Below the pieces are notes generated by a model. That model worked only from the letters and a program-made list of their open reading frames with translations, did not search any database and was not told the origin of the DNA. Shown here piece by piece: positions 1 through 10,084 of a stretch of DNA of 64,000 bases. The stretch is from Bacteroidales bacterium (GTDB lineage Bacteria; Bacteroidota; Bacteroidia; Bacteroidales; UBA10428). The translations under genes were made by a program, and so were the position numbers. Location: positions 62,001 through 126,000 of the forward strand of contig JAFGSZ010000036.1 of assembly GCA_016934395.1 (NCBI GenBank). The letters run 5' to 3'. How positions within the stretch are numbered: the stretch's first letter is position 1; the number at the start of each line of letters is the position of its first letter.

Positions 1-916
1 CAACCGGAATAAAAAATATAAAAGCTATATGTTCATTAAGTCCGGCATTTTCAAAAATAGATTTAACCTGAAATGTGAGAGCGGTTATAAAAAGACCGTG
101 CATAACCATTGTAACATTGTAAATCCAAAACGTATATGTACGAATTGCATCTTTTAAGCGATAATCTTTTGGTGGAAGACTGGGTGGAATTTTATTTGAA
201 ATTCTTTTTGACAGTTTACCATCGGGAATAAGATTACATTGTATTGGATTATCCCTGAAAAAAAGAAAAGCAAACAGAGCAAAAGTAAATCCGATAATTA
301 TTCCCAAATTTATCCATGCTCCCCTCCATCCGAAATTTTCAACAAGCGAAAATAATAGGAATGGGGCTATTGAAAACCCGAAAGTCACAAATGAGCTTAA
401 ATATGAATTTGCCAATCCACGGCGTTTACTAAACCATTTCATTACCATGTTTCTTGAAACCATTGTAAGAACTCCTTGTCCAAAAAACCGGATTCCAAAA
501 AATCCAAGTGTAAGTAATATTAATGTAATTATTTTTTCACTTAAATGCAGACTATTGTTTATCCAGGCCGACAAGCTGTCGATTTTTGTTAAATAAACCA
601 GTGAAATACCCAGCATAAAACTTGCAAACATCGCCAAAATTCTTGCCCCATAGCGATCATAGAAAATTCCGGCAAAGGTAATTAAGGATCCGCTTAGAAT
701 TGTGCCAATCAAATATGCAAGGCTAATATCAGAACGGGAAATAAAATAATCCTCTAATAAATGATCTGTAAAAACAGATACACCCATTGTCTGCCCGGGT
801 ATGCTCATAAGCATTCCGATAATTCCGAGTAAAATAATGATCCATCCGTAAAAAACAGGTATTCTTGATGGTATAAACGGAAAGTTTATCCATTGGTCTA
901 TTAATGGTTTTTTCAT
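1..916 (-). CDS. MFS transporter, C-terminal part beyond the window
   Basis: This is a major facilitator superfamily permease. I translated it by hand from the ATG at 914-916; it stays open to the window edge, giving about 305 residues. The N-terminus reads MKKPLIDQWINF, then hydrophobic helices begin at VFYGWIIILLGIIGMLM. A loop with DRYGAR after the second helix and a KWFSKRRGLA loop match the MFS signature between helices 2-3 and the fourth-fifth helix region. A long charged loop (about residues 220-245) separates the two six-helix halves, and the second half is cut by the window edge. The layout resembles monocarboxylate or oxalate/formate type MFS carriers, but the substrate cannot be read from this fragment. 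It lies in the inner membrane. Confidence 0.85.
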   Translation of the reverse strand, partial: MKKPLIDQWINFPFIPSRIPVFYGWIIILLGIIGMLMSIPGQTMGVSVFTDHLLEDYFISRSDISLAYLIGTILSGSLITFAGIFYDRYGARILAMFASFMLGISLVYLTKIDSLSAWINNSLHLSEKIITLILLTLGFFGIRFFGQGVLTMVSRNMVMKWFSKRRGLANSYLSSFVTFGFSIAPFLLFSLVENFGWRGAWINLGIIIGFTFALFAFLFFRDNPIQCNLIPDGKLSKRISNKIPPSLPPKDYRLKDAIRTYTFWIYNVTMVMHGLFITALTFQVKSIFENAGLNEHIAFIFFIPV

Positions 917-1008
917 TTGTTAAACAGGAAATAAAATTTGATCGTAGATCTTAATGATGTATTTATTATTGAATTACCCTATGAAGATTAGTCAATACAT
1001 ATAAGAAT

Positions 1009-1779
1009 TTAAAAATCAATTTCAACTACTATGGGGCAATGATCCGAATGATTCACTTTATTTAGGATTCCCGCAGATTTTAAACGGTTCTTTAATGATT
1101 TAGTAATCATATGATAATCTATTCTCCAACCTAAGTTTTTAGCTCTAGAATTTGCCCTGTAGCTCCACCATGAATATTGCGCGGGCGATGAATTAAATTC
1201 TCTGAAAGTATCAATAAAACCACTATCAATAAACTGGTCCATCCAGGCACGTTCTTCCGGTAAAAACCCGGAAGATTTCTGGTGTCGTTCAGGATGGTTA
1301 ATATCTATTGGTTTATGACAAATATTAAAGTCACCGCTTATTATAAGATTTGGTCTTGACTTTTTTAGTTCATTCACAAAATCAAGAAAATCAGCAAGAA
1401 ATTCCATTTTAAAATCCTGGCGGATATCTCCTGTAGTACCTGATGGTATATAGGTTGATAACAAAGTAATATCACCATAATCTGCTCTTAATATTCTGCC
1501 TTCCAAATCGTATTTGCTAATTCCCATTCCATGTTGAATAAAATCGGGGGTTCCTTTTGAAAGAATCCCCACTCCACTATAACCCTTTTTTTCAGCTGAT
1601 TCCCAGTAGCTTTCAAATCCCAGATCAGTAATATTTATCAGATCTATTTGTTCAGGTTGTGCTTTTGTCTCTTGTATACAAATAATATCAACATTTTCAG
1701 ATTTTATCCAATCAGTTAACCCTTTATTTGCAGCAGCACGAATACCGTTAACATTATAAGAAATAATTCGTTTTACCAT
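1009..1779 (-). CDS. xth: Exodeoxyribonuclease III (AP endonuclease)
   Basis: Mg-dependent 3'-5' exonuclease and AP endonuclease of base excision repair, acting in the cytoplasm on abasic sites. All core motifs of the exonuclease-endonuclease-phosphatase fold are visible: [10 protein letters not shown] at the start, QETKA (metal-binding Glu) near residue 37, SGDFNICH in the middle and [12 protein letters not shown] at the C-terminus, with the catalytic Asp-His pair. The open frame begins 18 bases further upstream, but I chose the ATG at 1777-1779 because family members begin a few residues before SYNVNG. The length of 256 residues is normal. It runs alone, divergent from rsgA, with only about 80 bases between them. 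Confidence 0.93.
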   Translation of the reverse strand: MVKRIISYNVNGIRAAANKGLTDWIKSENVDIICIQETKAQPEQIDLINITDLGFESYWESAEKKGYSGVGILSKGTPDFIQHGMGISKYDLEGRILRADYGDITLLSTYIPSGTTGDIRQDFKMEFLADFLDFVNELKKSRPNLIISGDFNICHKPIDINHPERHQKSSGFLPEERAWMDQFIDSGFIDTFREFNSSPAQYSWWSYRANSRAKNLGWRIDYHMITKSLKNRLKSAGILNKVNHSDHCPIVVEIDF

Positions 1780-1863
1780 GAAAAAACATTTTGACAAAAA
1801 TACATATTATATTCATATATTCGTGACTGATAAAATCTTACTCTTTAGCATTGACACATAATT

Positions 1864-2790
1864 ATGAATAAGGGCCTGGTTATTAAAACAACAGGGAGCT
1901 GGCATACAATTAAAGATAAAAACAAAGTCATTTTATGTAAATTAAAGGGTAAATTAAGAACCGCCGGAATACGAACCACAAACCCTGTTGCCGTAGGTGA
2001 TATCGTAAATTACGAATTATCCGGGGATAATCAAACCGGATTAATTAGAACCATTCAACCCAGAAAAAATTATATAATCCGCAAAGCAACCAACTTATCA
2101 AAAGAATCTCATTTGCTGGCTGCCAATGTAGATCTGGCTTTACTTATGATTACACTTGCTTTTCCTGAAACTACAACTGAATTTATCGATCGGTTTCTTG
2201 TAACTGCCGAAGCATACCATATACCAACTATTCTAGTAATTAACAAAATTGAACTATATAATGAAATACTTATTGAACGTTCAAAACAATTAATATCAAT
2301 ATATAATCAGGCCGGATACAGGTGTATAGAAATTTCCGTTAAGAAAAAAATAGGTATCCCAACAATTCAAAAACTACTTGAAAACAAAATTACAGTAATT
2401 GCAGGAAATTCGGGTGTAGGTAAATCATCTCTTATAAATGTACTCGATAAAAATATTAACATTAAAATAGGTTCTATGTCTGATTACCACAAATCCGGCA
2501 AACATACTACCACTTATCCGGAAATGTTTGATATTGGAAATGAATCTTATATTATTGATACTCCGGGGATTAAAGGATTTGGCCTAATCGATTTTAATGA
2601 AATGGAAATTGGATATTTTTTCCCGGATATTTTTAAATTATCTAAAGAATGCCATTTTTATAATTGTACTCATATTCATGAGCCCGGGTGTGCTGTAAAA
2701 TATGCAGTTGAAAATAATCTTTTAAGCGAAAGCAGGTATAAGAGTTATTATAATATTTTTTCAGACAAAAACGAAAAGTACAGAACCTAG
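1864..2790 (+). CDS. rsgA: Ribosome small subunit-dependent GTPase A
   Basis: Circularly permuted GTPase that checks late 30S ribosome maturation and releases RbfA. The order of parts is diagnostic. An OB fold occupies about residues 1-70. G4 (VINKIE) comes first near residue 124, G1 (GNSGVGKSSLIN) follows at about 180-191, and G3 (DTPGIKGFG) lies near 231. A C-terminal zinc-binding segment at about 260-277 has the Cys/His pattern C-x4-C-x-H-x4-C (ECHFYNCTHIHEPGC). At 308 residues it has normal length. It is a single gene, divergent from xth, and no promoter box is clear in the short upstream gap. Confidence 0.95.
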   Translation: MNKGLVIKTTGSWHTIKDKNKVILCKLKGKLRTAGIRTTNPVAVGDIVNYELSGDNQTGLIRTIQPRKNYIIRKATNLSKESHLLAANVDLALLMITLAFPETTTEFIDRFLVTAEAYHIPTILVINKIELYNEILIERSKQLISIYNQAGYRCIEISVKKKIGIPTIQKLLENKITVIAGNSGVGKSSLINVLDKNINIKIGSMSDYHKSGKHTTTYPEMFDIGNESYIIDTPGIKGFGLIDFNEMEIGYFFPDIFKLSKECHFYNCTHIHEPGCAVKYAVENNLLSESRYKSYYNIFSDKNEKYRT

Positions 2791-2928
2791 TATCTAATTT
2801 TCACGTAAATAGTCATAATTTCCTGCATGAATGCAATGAATTTTGACAACCCGGTAATAAAATTGATTGCATTTTAAAAAGTTTTATGTTATTATAGGAA
2901 TTAATATTGTTGAACCAGTAATTTTCGG

Positions 2929-5751
2929 ATGAGAAAAATATATGTGTTTTTAAGCTTTATAGGTATTGTGATTATCATGGTAAATTATACAATATACCGT
3001 GACCAGTATGAAACACAAAAACAATTAAAACAATATATCCTTTCACAACAAATTAAAATCTCCGCAGAACAAATTAAAAACATTGAGCAGCAATTCAATC
3101 ATGATATCAATAATATTATATTACCCGAGGAAATTTTAGAATTATTTTCAAACACAGATATTGAAGAAGATAAATTAGGTAAACTGGAATTTTTCTATTC
3201 AAAATATAATACCCTTATAAAAAATATTTTCATTTATGATCAGGACAAAAATGTATTAAATTTATTTATTGATACAGACAATAATTTTATTGCCGACAGA
3301 TATACTGCCCAGCGTCAAAGAACCTTGGCCAGAAAAATAAACGTATCGGTTTCTGATAATGATTATCGTTTTTTACTGCCTGTTTCAAAAGACGATATTA
3401 TAGTAGGTAATGTTGTTATAACTATTGATATTCTTAAATACATTAGTTCTGTTCTTAATAAATATCACATTCAAAACCTTACGTGGCAATGGATAATAGA
3501 TTTGGAAAACAATGAGGTGAATTTTACAGATAGCCTGATACCTTCTAATATATCGGATATTAATGAAATAAATGAAACACTAATTCAGAACAAATCAGGG
3601 AACATTGAGCATTATGCTACTTTAGATAACAAAGAAATATCCTTGTACTCTGTATTTTATCCTGTAAAGATTTTCAATTTTAATTTTGGAATAGTCATTT
3701 CCCTAAATAATAAAGAAATATTTACTGATTTAATTCAGCAAGGTATTCTTGCAGGTTTAATTAGCTTTTTGCTTTATATTTTAGCCGTAATATTTATAAT
3801 AATTTATAGTTACAAAAGATCCGTTCTTTTTAAGTCAATTCAAATTGACAAAGTAAATATTGAAAGTATTATGGATGAACTACCCATTGGTGTGATGATA
3901 ATGGATAGTGACCAAAAAATTCACATAATTAATAATACTGCTCGTGAAATGTTGCTTTTTAAGCCTGAAGATGAACTCGTTGGGAAAGATATTTCAGACC
4001 GGTTTATGTTTTCGAAAAATTTCAGCCCTGATGAAAGTCAACGTTCAGCTTATGATTCAAACCAGTTTATTTTATATCAAAAAGAAGGAAATGAGGTAAT
4101 CATTTATAAAAAAGAAGTTCCCTATACTATTAATCAACAGGAGTTTGCTCTTGCAGCATTTATAGATGTTACACCTATAGAAAAATCGAGAAAATACGAA
4201 GCAGCTGCCAATACAGCTAAAAGTGAATTTCTTGCCAGAATGAGCCATGAAATACGCACCCCGATGAATGGCATAATTGGTATGACTGAAGCTTTGGATT
4301 TGCAAAATCTCACACCCCAGCAAAAGGAATATGTTGAGATTGTAAAAAAATCAGCGGATTTGTTGCTTAATATCATCAATGATATTTTAGATATTTCCAA
4401 AATTGAAGCCGGGAAAATGCAACTCGAAGAAATCCCTTTTAAACTTCGTGAGGAAGTTAAACTTTCACTTGATATATTCAGACCTATTGTTGAAGAAAAA
4501 AAATTAAAGCTTATCTCCAGGATTGATGAAAATGTGCCAGACAATATCATCGGAGATCCTTTCAGATTAAGACAAGTATTGTCTAATCTTGTAAGTAATT
4601 CCGTAAAATTTACACATGAAGGAGAGATTATAGTCGGAGTAAAAGTTGAAGAAGAATATTCCGGAAATTTAACCCTTTTGTTTTCTGTTGAAGATACAGG
4701 TGTAGGTATTCCTAAAGAAAAAATTGAAAGTATTTTTAATTCATTTACTCAAGTAGAAAGTTCAACCTCAAGAAAATATGGAGGATCAGGACTGGGTACA
4801 ACAATATCAAAACAACTTGTAACTCTAATGCATGGAGAAATCTGGGTTGATAGTCCTTCAAGTATATCAAGTAATTCAAAATATCCCGGATCTAAATTTA
4901 GTTTTACAATTGAAGTATTTTCAAATGAGAAATTGAATAAGAATATTAATTATCAGAATATTAACAAATTTAATGAAATTCAATCATTAATAATTACCAA
5001 GGACAAAACCAGAAAGAAAGTATTTTATCGTTTACTAGACAGATTGGCAATTAATTATGAAATACTTGAATATAAAAACGAAGATATTGAAGAACTAAAA
5101 TCATACTTAAATTCAAATAAAGAAAAGCTACATTTGATTTACCTGATTGATGAACCTAATTTTGAAGGTATTAAAATAGCACATCGGTTAAAAAAAGCTA
5201 AGATTACCAAATATTACACTTTTTTTATGCTTAGCTCCAACCATAAACAGGAGAATTATATTCAGACCAAACTTGCAGGTATAGATTATTATCTGATTGA
5301 ACCTTTTGAAAATAAAGATTTTATAGTATTACTTCATGAAATTTTCCCTTCAATTGCAGAATCAGATTATTTAACAGACCGGAAAATCCGGCCCGATCTC
5401 TCAATTCTTGTGGCTGAAGATAACCTTATCAATCAAAAAGTTGCTGAGACTATTTTTGGCCATTTAGGCTTAACAATTGATATTGCAAAAAACGGTATTG
5501 AAGCATTGGAAAAAATTGATAAAAATACTTATGATATTGTATTTATGGATTTATTAATGCCAGAAAAAGACGGAATGCAAACCACAATAGATATACGGGG
5601 CATGGGGTTTCAGATGCCCATAATTGCTATGACAGCATCCACCAACAAAAAAAGCAAGGTGGAAGCTCTTTCTGCAGGGATGAATGACTATATTATTAAA
5701 CCCGTTAAAATTGAAGCCATTCAAAAAGTATTGTTGAAATGGTTTAGCTAA
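2929..5751 (+). CDS. Membrane hybrid histidine kinase with pseudo-receiver and receiver
   Basis: Inner-membrane sensor kinase of 940 residues. The visible order is a TM helix at about 4-24, an extracytoplasmic sensor of about 240 residues, a second TM helix at about 270-292, a PAS domain (about 310-420), HisKA with SHEIRTPMNGI (His near 440), HATPase with DPFRLRQVLSNLVSNSVKF, EDTGVGIP and GGSGLG, a degenerate receiver-like domain (about 675-795) and a final receiver starting SILVAEDN at about 823. The phosphoacceptor Asp is in FMDLLMPEKDG near residue 874. The middle receiver-like segment has LIYLIDEPN where the Asp strand should be, so it probably does not accept phosphate. No output domain or partner regulator is adjacent, so the target is unknown. 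It stands alone, and a weak hairpin (5885-5908) follows. Confidence 0.9.
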   Translation: MRKIYVFLSFIGIVIIMVNYTIYRDQYETQKQLKQYILSQQIKISAEQIKNIEQQFNHDINNIILPEEILELFSNTDIEEDKLGKLEFFYSKYNTLIKNIFIYDQDKNVLNLFIDTDNNFIADRYTAQRQRTLARKINVSVSDNDYRFLLPVSKDDIIVGNVVITIDILKYISSVLNKYHIQNLTWQWIIDLENNEVNFTDSLIPSNISDINEINETLIQNKSGNIEHYATLDNKEISLYSVFYPVKIFNFNFGIVISLNNKEIFTDLIQQGILAGLISFLLYILAVIFIIIYSYKRSVLFKSIQIDKVNIESIMDELPIGVMIMDSDQKIHIINNTAREMLLFKPEDELVGKDISDRFMFSKNFSPDESQRSAYDSNQFILYQKEGNEVIIYKKEVPYTINQQEFALAAFIDVTPIEKSRKYEAAANTAKSEFLARMSHEIRTPMNGIIGMTEALDLQNLTPQQKEYVEIVKKSADLLLNIINDILDISKIEAGKMQLEEIPFKLREEVKLSLDIFRPIVEEKKLKLISRIDENVPDNIIGDPFRLRQVLSNLVSNSVKFTHEGEIIVGVKVEEEYSGNLTLLFSVEDTGVGIPKEKIESIFNSFTQVESSTSRKYGGSGLGTTISKQLVTLMHGEIWVDSPSSISSNSKYPGSKFSFTIEVFSNEKLNKNINYQNINKFNEIQSLIITKDKTRKKVFYRLLDRLAINYEILEYKNEDIEELKSYLNSNKEKLHLIYLIDEPNFEGIKIAHRLKKAKITKYYTFFMLSSNHKQENYIQTKLAGIDYYLIEPFENKDFIVLLHEIFPSIAESDYLTDRKIRPDLSILVAEDNLINQKVAETIFGHLGLTIDIAKNGIEALEKIDKNTYDIVFMDLLMPEKDGMQTTIDIRGMGFQMPIIAMTASTNKKSKVEALSAGMNDYIIKPVKIEAIQKVLLKWFS

Positions 5752-6023
5752 ATTATAATCACTTAAGTTTTTTAAAGCGCTCTGCATATAACATTTGATG
5801 TTTTCACTTATACACAATAATTACTTATTCCCCGAGCACTTATAATACAGAAACTCTGCCGAATCGAAACAGTTAGTTAATAATACCTGCCTGATTTTTT
5901 AAGCAGGTTATTAAATTATTTCCATAAATAAACATAATCACCTGATTTTTTGTTATGTGTATACGTTCAGATAATTTGCCCAAACTCTGGTAATTTGTAT
6001 ATCTAAATGTTAATTTTTTATTT

Positions 6024-6737
6024 ATGGAAAAAGTAAAGGTACTAGAAGTCTTCGGACAATTGGAAAAAGAAGAAATTTTACAAACCGTTGGTCACAATAT
6101 TATTCCAAATACTCTTGTATTAGAAAATCAGGAACCTTTTCCAGGTTACCATGGAGTAAATTTACCTCAGGATAAAAATCCGGATACCCTTTTCCTGGTA
6201 ACAGTAAAAAAATACCCCACAGATAATATCTTAAGAACAGGGAATCAAATTAAAAAAGCACTTGATATCAATTTTGATACAGGCCCAGCCCGGATACGTG
6301 TTTATAATGATTATTACGACAGCATAAGGATTAGAGAATTAGATAGTTATGATAATATAGCAGAAATTCAACGCTTTTTCCTTGACGAAGGAATAAAGTT
6401 TAATAAAAAGAAAAATATTCATGCTAATGGGTTAATTTCACTGAAAAAGACCTTTTTAATTGAATCGGTTACTGATAACATATACAAAGATATTGAAGAT
6501 CCCAGTATGTTTTATCTTGATATTCCGTACTATTTAACATGGAACATTTTTAAAACCATTACAAAAAATCTTAAAAATAATCTTGACTTTAGAAATTTTG
6601 ATGCTGCCTTAGGATATTTCTATGTAAGTGATTTAATGGACTTTATTCGAATTTATTCAACAGATATTGAAATGAGTCAATTATCATCCATCCGAGATAA
6701 ATATCTTGAAATGATAAACCGGTATATGACTGATTAA
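6024..6737 (+). CDS. Hypothetical 237-residue protein
   Basis: I do not recognise a family. The protein is 237 residues, charged, without signal peptide, membrane helix or cysteine cluster, so it is likely cytoplasmic. The N-terminal half is predicted mixed alpha/beta with conserved-looking stretches such as EPFPGYHGVNLPQ and PDTLFLVTVKKYPTD. The C-terminal half is helical, rich in Tyr, Phe and Asn. Codon use and frame length look like a real gene. Its stop overlaps the polA stop tail-to-tail by four bases. The 270-base upstream gap holds a TAATTTG that is one base short of the local promoter box. Gene context gives no functional clue. Confidence 0.75.
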   Translation: MEKVKVLEVFGQLEKEEILQTVGHNIIPNTLVLENQEPFPGYHGVNLPQDKNPDTLFLVTVKKYPTDNILRTGNQIKKALDINFDTGPARIRVYNDYYDSIRIRELDSYDNIAEIQRFFLDEGIKFNKKKNIHANGLISLKKTFLIESVTDNIYKDIEDPSMFYLDIPYYLTWNIFKTITKNLKNNLDFRNFDAALGYFYVSDLMDFIRIYSTDIEMSQLSSIRDKYLEMINRYMTD

Positions 6738-9508
6738 TGAGCTTCCAGCCAATTATTCCCGGTTCCAATATCAACTATAAGCGGCACGCGAAGCGATATT
6801 ACATTTTCCATTTCATATTTAACCAGTTTTCTTAAATCTTCCAGTTCATTATTATATACATCGAACACCAACTCATCATGAACCTGTAAAATCATTTTTG
6901 ACTGAAATGCATCTTTAATTTTATTATGAATATTTATCATAGCCAGTTTAATTATATCTGCTGCTGAACCTTGTATAGGAGCATTAATAGCATTACGTTC
7001 AGCAACCCCTCTTACAATAGCATTACCTGAATGAATTTCGGGCAAATATCTTTTCCTTCCCATTAAGGTTTGAACATAACCATCTTTTTTGGCCTTTTCA
7101 ATAGTTAAATTCATATAGGCCCTAATGTTCGTATAAGTGTTGAAATAATTGTCTATCAGCTCTTTAGATTCATTTCTAGGAATATTTAAACGTTGTGATA
7201 AACCAAATGCCGAAATTCCATAAATAATACCAAAATTAGCTGTTTTAGCCCTTCTTCTTTTCTCTGAATCTACCTGATCAATTGGGATATTATAAATTTT
7301 TGCAGCCGTTGAAGCATGAATGTCTTCGTTATCTACAAAAGCCTGAATCATTTTTTCATCTTCGCTCATGTGGGCCATGAGACGGAGTTCTATTTGTGAA
7401 TAATCCACCGACATCAATACACAATCAGAACATGAGGGGACAAAAGATTTTCGAATTTCCCTTCCTCTTTCTTCCCGGATGGGTATATTCTGCAAATTTG
7501 GATTTGTTGAACTTAATCTTCCTGTAGCTGCTATAGATTGATTATACGAAGTATGAATTTTACCTGTTTTTGAATAAATAAGCTTCGGGAGCGCTTCAAC
7601 ATAGGTAGATAATAACTTTGTTAATGATCTATAATCCAGTATTTTATTTACTATTTCATGCTTATCTTTTAGCTTCGTTAACACATCTTCACCGGTGGAA
7701 TATTGCTTTGTTTTTGTTTTTTTTGCGTTATCAATAATCTTTAATCTATCGAATAAAATCTCTCCGAGTTGTTTGGGAGATGAAATATTAAATTCTACAC
7801 CACTTAAACTGAATATTTCTTTTTGAATAATATCTATTTCATTTTTAAGGACAACAGCATAATTATTTAAATCGTTAATATTTAATTTAACACCTATACG
7901 TTCCATGTCAGCTAATACCTGTATCAATGGCATTTCAACATTTTCTGATAATTCTTTAAGGTGATTTTCTACCAGTTTTTTCCTGAATATTTTACTTAAC
8001 TGCCAGGTGATATCTGCGTCTTCTCCAGCATATTCCTTTTGTTCATTAATATCAACGGTTCGCATACTTGTTTGACTTATCCCCTTTTTTCCAATAAGGG
8101 ATTCAATAGGCACCATTTTATAGTTTAAGTATGATTCTGCCAGATAATTTAAATTGTGCCGTAATTCAGGTTGAATTAAATAATGGGCCAGCATAGTATC
8201 AAATAATTGGCCTTTAACCGAAATTCCATAATTTGCTAAAATCTGAATATCATATTTAAGGTTTTGACCGATTTTCCCAATTTTCTCATTCTCAAATATT
8301 TCTTTAAATTCATTAATAATATTTTGAGTTATACCCTGATCTTCAGGAAATGTAACATAATATGCTTCATGATTATTAAACGAAAAAGCAAGGCCAACAA
8401 TTTGAGCCTCTAGTACATTTAAACTAGTAGTTTCGGTATCGAAACAAAATTCATCTAGGTTATTAAGTTGTATAATTAATTTACTTCTACTTTCTTCGTT
8501 CTCCACCAGATTATACTGATGTTCAATTGACTCAATATTTTGAAAATTATGGGAGAGTTTTGTGTCATGCACCGAGCCTGAAAAAAGATCTCCCTGCATC
8601 GCTTGTTTAGGACTTTCTGAGCTTTCAATAAAATTTTCAAGGATTCTAGATTTTAATGTTCTGAATTCCAGGGTATCAAAAATATTTATCAGTTTTTCCC
8701 TGTTAATATCCTTTCGAACAAGTTGTTCTAATTGCTGATCTGTTGGAACATCAATTTTAATAGTCACCAGTTCCTTTGATAATTTTAATAATTCTACAGA
8801 CTGTTCAATATTTTCTTTTTGTTTACCCTTTAATTGAAAACTATTTTTTAATAGGTTTTCAACAGATTTATATTCTTTAATTAGTTTAATTGCTGTTTTA
8901 TCACCAATTCCCGGAGCACCGGGAATATTATCCGAAGAATCTCCTGACAAAGCAAGTATGTCGATTACCTGAATCGGGCTATCAATTTCATATTTTTCCT
9001 TTATTTCATTTTCTCCAATTATTTCAGCACTATTACCGGCCCGTGCCGGTTTATACATAAATATATTTTCAGATACCAATTGACCATAATCTTTATCAGG
9101 AGTCATCATATACGTAATATAACCTTCCTTTTCAGCCTTTTTAGCCAGGGTACCTATTAAATCATCTGCTTCAAACCCTTCAACCTCTACATATTGAATA
9201 TTATATGCACTAATAATTTCTTTAATATAAGGAATGGATTCTTTTATTTCTTCCGGTGTTTTTAACCGGTTAGCTTTATACTCTGCATACATTTTATGTC
9301 GAAAAGTGGGAGAAGGCGGATCAAATACAACAGCAATGTGCGTGGGTTTTTCTTTTCTTAAAACCTCATCAAGTGCAGTTGTAAATCCAAAAATTGCCGA
9401 AGTATTTAATCCCTTTGAATTTTTAATAGGTCGATTAATAAATGCATAATAGGCTCTAAAAATTAAAGCATATGCATCCAAAAGAAATAGTTTTTTTTGT
9501 TGCACCAT
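6734..9508 (-). CDS. polA: DNA polymerase I
   Basis: Family A DNA polymerase for Okazaki fragment processing and repair gap filling, 924 residues and full length. A 5'-3' exonuclease (FEN-like) domain covers about 1-290. The 3'-5' exonuclease domain (about 340-520) keeps its carboxylates: FDTETTS for ExoI, GQNLKYD for ExoII and YAGEDAD for ExoIII. Proofreading therefore looks intact, unlike Taq-type enzymes. The polymerase domain has motif A DYSQIELRLMAH near 701, motif B RRRAKTANFGIIYG and motif C VHDELVF near 879. It follows arsR on the same strand but is separated by an intrinsic terminator, so it is probably transcribed alone. Confidence 0.97.
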   Translation of the reverse strand: MVQQKKLFLLDAYALIFRAYYAFINRPIKNSKGLNTSAIFGFTTALDEVLRKEKPTHIAVVFDPPSPTFRHKMYAEYKANRLKTPEEIKESIPYIKEIISAYNIQYVEVEGFEADDLIGTLAKKAEKEGYITYMMTPDKDYGQLVSENIFMYKPARAGNSAEIIGENEIKEKYEIDSPIQVIDILALSGDSSDNIPGAPGIGDKTAIKLIKEYKSVENLLKNSFQLKGKQKENIEQSVELLKLSKELVTIKIDVPTDQQLEQLVRKDINREKLINIFDTLEFRTLKSRILENFIESSESPKQAMQGDLFSGSVHDTKLSHNFQNIESIEHQYNLVENEESRSKLIIQLNNLDEFCFDTETTSLNVLEAQIVGLAFSFNNHEAYYVTFPEDQGITQNIINEFKEIFENEKIGKIGQNLKYDIQILANYGISVKGQLFDTMLAHYLIQPELRHNLNYLAESYLNYKMVPIESLIGKKGISQTSMRTVDINEQKEYAGEDADITWQLSKIFRKKLVENHLKELSENVEMPLIQVLADMERIGVKLNINDLNNYAVVLKNEIDIIQKEIFSLSGVEFNISSPKQLGEILFDRLKIIDNAKKTKTKQYSTGEDVLTKLKDKHEIVNKILDYRSLTKLLSTYVEALPKLIYSKTGKIHTSYNQSIAATGRLSSTNPNLQNIPIREERGREIRKSFVPSCSDCVLMSVDYSQIELRLMAHMSEDEKMIQAFVDNEDIHASTAAKIYNIPIDQVDSEKRRRAKTANFGIIYGISAFGLSQRLNIPRNESKELIDNYFNTYTNIRAYMNLTIEKAKKDGYVQTLMGRKRYLPEIHSGNAIVRGVAERNAINAPIQGSAADIIKLAMINIHNKIKDAFQSKMILQVHDELVFDVYNNELEDLRKLVKYEMENVISLRVPLIVDIGTGNNWLEAH

Positions 9509-9536
9509 AATATAAAATTTTCAAGTCAAAAGATAC

Positions 9537-9568
9537 AAAAAAACCGGTAGTGAAACCTAACTACCGGT
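9537..9568 (-). terminator. Intrinsic terminator of the ArsR gene
   Basis: Perfect 9-bp stem, ACCGGTAGT at 9543-9551 pairing with ACTACCGGT at 9560-9568, with an 8-base loop. On the minus strand it runs into seven T residues (the A run at 9537-9543). It sits just after the arsR stop and before the polA start. Confidence 0.85.
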
Positions 9569-9594
9569 AATTTGAATAAATAATATTTATTTTG

Positions 9595-9891
9595 TCAGCA
9601 GGCACATTTGCTTATGCAATCCACTATATTACTTAAATTATCGTGTTTCAAAAAATAATATGTGTTTTTACCCTCCCTTTTTGAAGCTAAAACTCCTTTA
9701 TCTTTTAATATGCCTAAATGATGAGATGCCGTTGATTGTTCTATACCCAGTAATTCATGAATTTCAGTAACTGTAAGTTTTTTACCATCATCGAGATAAT
9801 TTAATATAGCAATCCTCATTGGATGGGCAATTGACTTTAGCATACTGGCTGCACGGTCCAGTTGCTCAGGGCTTAATTCACTAAATTTCAT
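9595..9891 (-). CDS. ArsR-family transcriptional regulator
   Basis: Small winged-helix repressor of 98 residues. The helix-turn-helix reads LLGIEQSTASHHLGILKDKG (about residues 43-62), followed by a basic wing (SKREGKNTYYF). Family members bind DNA as dimers and release it on binding metal or another effector. Here the only cysteines are at the extreme C-terminus, C92, C96 and C98, which could form a thiol or metal site; this is inference. It has its own promoter (9921-9950) and terminator. An imperfect inverted repeat between promoter and start could be its operator, suggesting autoregulation. No resistance gene is adjacent, so its target is unclear. Confidence 0.88.
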   Translation of the reverse strand: MKFSELSPEQLDRAASMLKSIAHPMRIAILNYLDDGKKLTVTEIHELLGIEQSTASHHLGILKDKGVLASKREGKNTYYFLKHDNLSNIVDCISKCAC

Positions 9892-9900
9892 CTATTATTT

Positions 9901-9921
9901 ACATTAATTATTAACTAATGC
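9901..9921 (-). promoter_or_regulatory. Possible ArsR operator
   Basis: Imperfect inverted repeat ACATTAATTA / TTAACTAATGC, matching at about 8 of 11 positions. It lies between the arsR -7 box and start codon, where a repressor would block its own gene. AT-rich sequence makes chance symmetry likely. Confidence 0.3.
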
Positions 9922-9950
9922 AAATATATAAATATATACTCATAATCAAA
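9921..9950 (-). promoter_or_regulatory. Bacteroidota-type promoter of the ArsR gene
   Basis: On the minus strand a TTTG (9947-9950) is followed after 18 bases by TATATTTG (9921-9928). This matches the Bacteroidota primary sigma consensus, -33 TTTG and -7 TAnnTTTG. It lies about 30 bases upstream of the arsR start. Confidence 0.7.
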
Positions 9951-10076
9951 TTAATTATTTGTGTTTTTCACTTGTTTTTCTCTAATTATCAAGAAAATAT
10001 ACTTTTGATACTTATTGCTTTCAAAATATCCGATAAATAATGTAATATTGATATTAATAACAATCTCCCGAGTTGT

Positions 10077-10084
10077 TATCTTTG
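10077..10084 (+). promoter_or_regulatory. -7 promoter box before the polyprenyl synthase
   Basis: TATCTTTG is a perfect TAnnTTTG box, 39 bases before the ATG at 10124. No good -33 TTTG is found at the usual spacing. Confidence 0.5.

Noticed and set aside
5885..5908. Terminator after the first hybrid kinase
   Set aside because: A six-base stem (ACCTGC / GCAGGT) with a 12-base loop and no T run is too weak.
5752..6023. tRNA or other RNA gene in this gap
   Set aside because: No cloverleaf, CCA end or T-loop sequence can be found.
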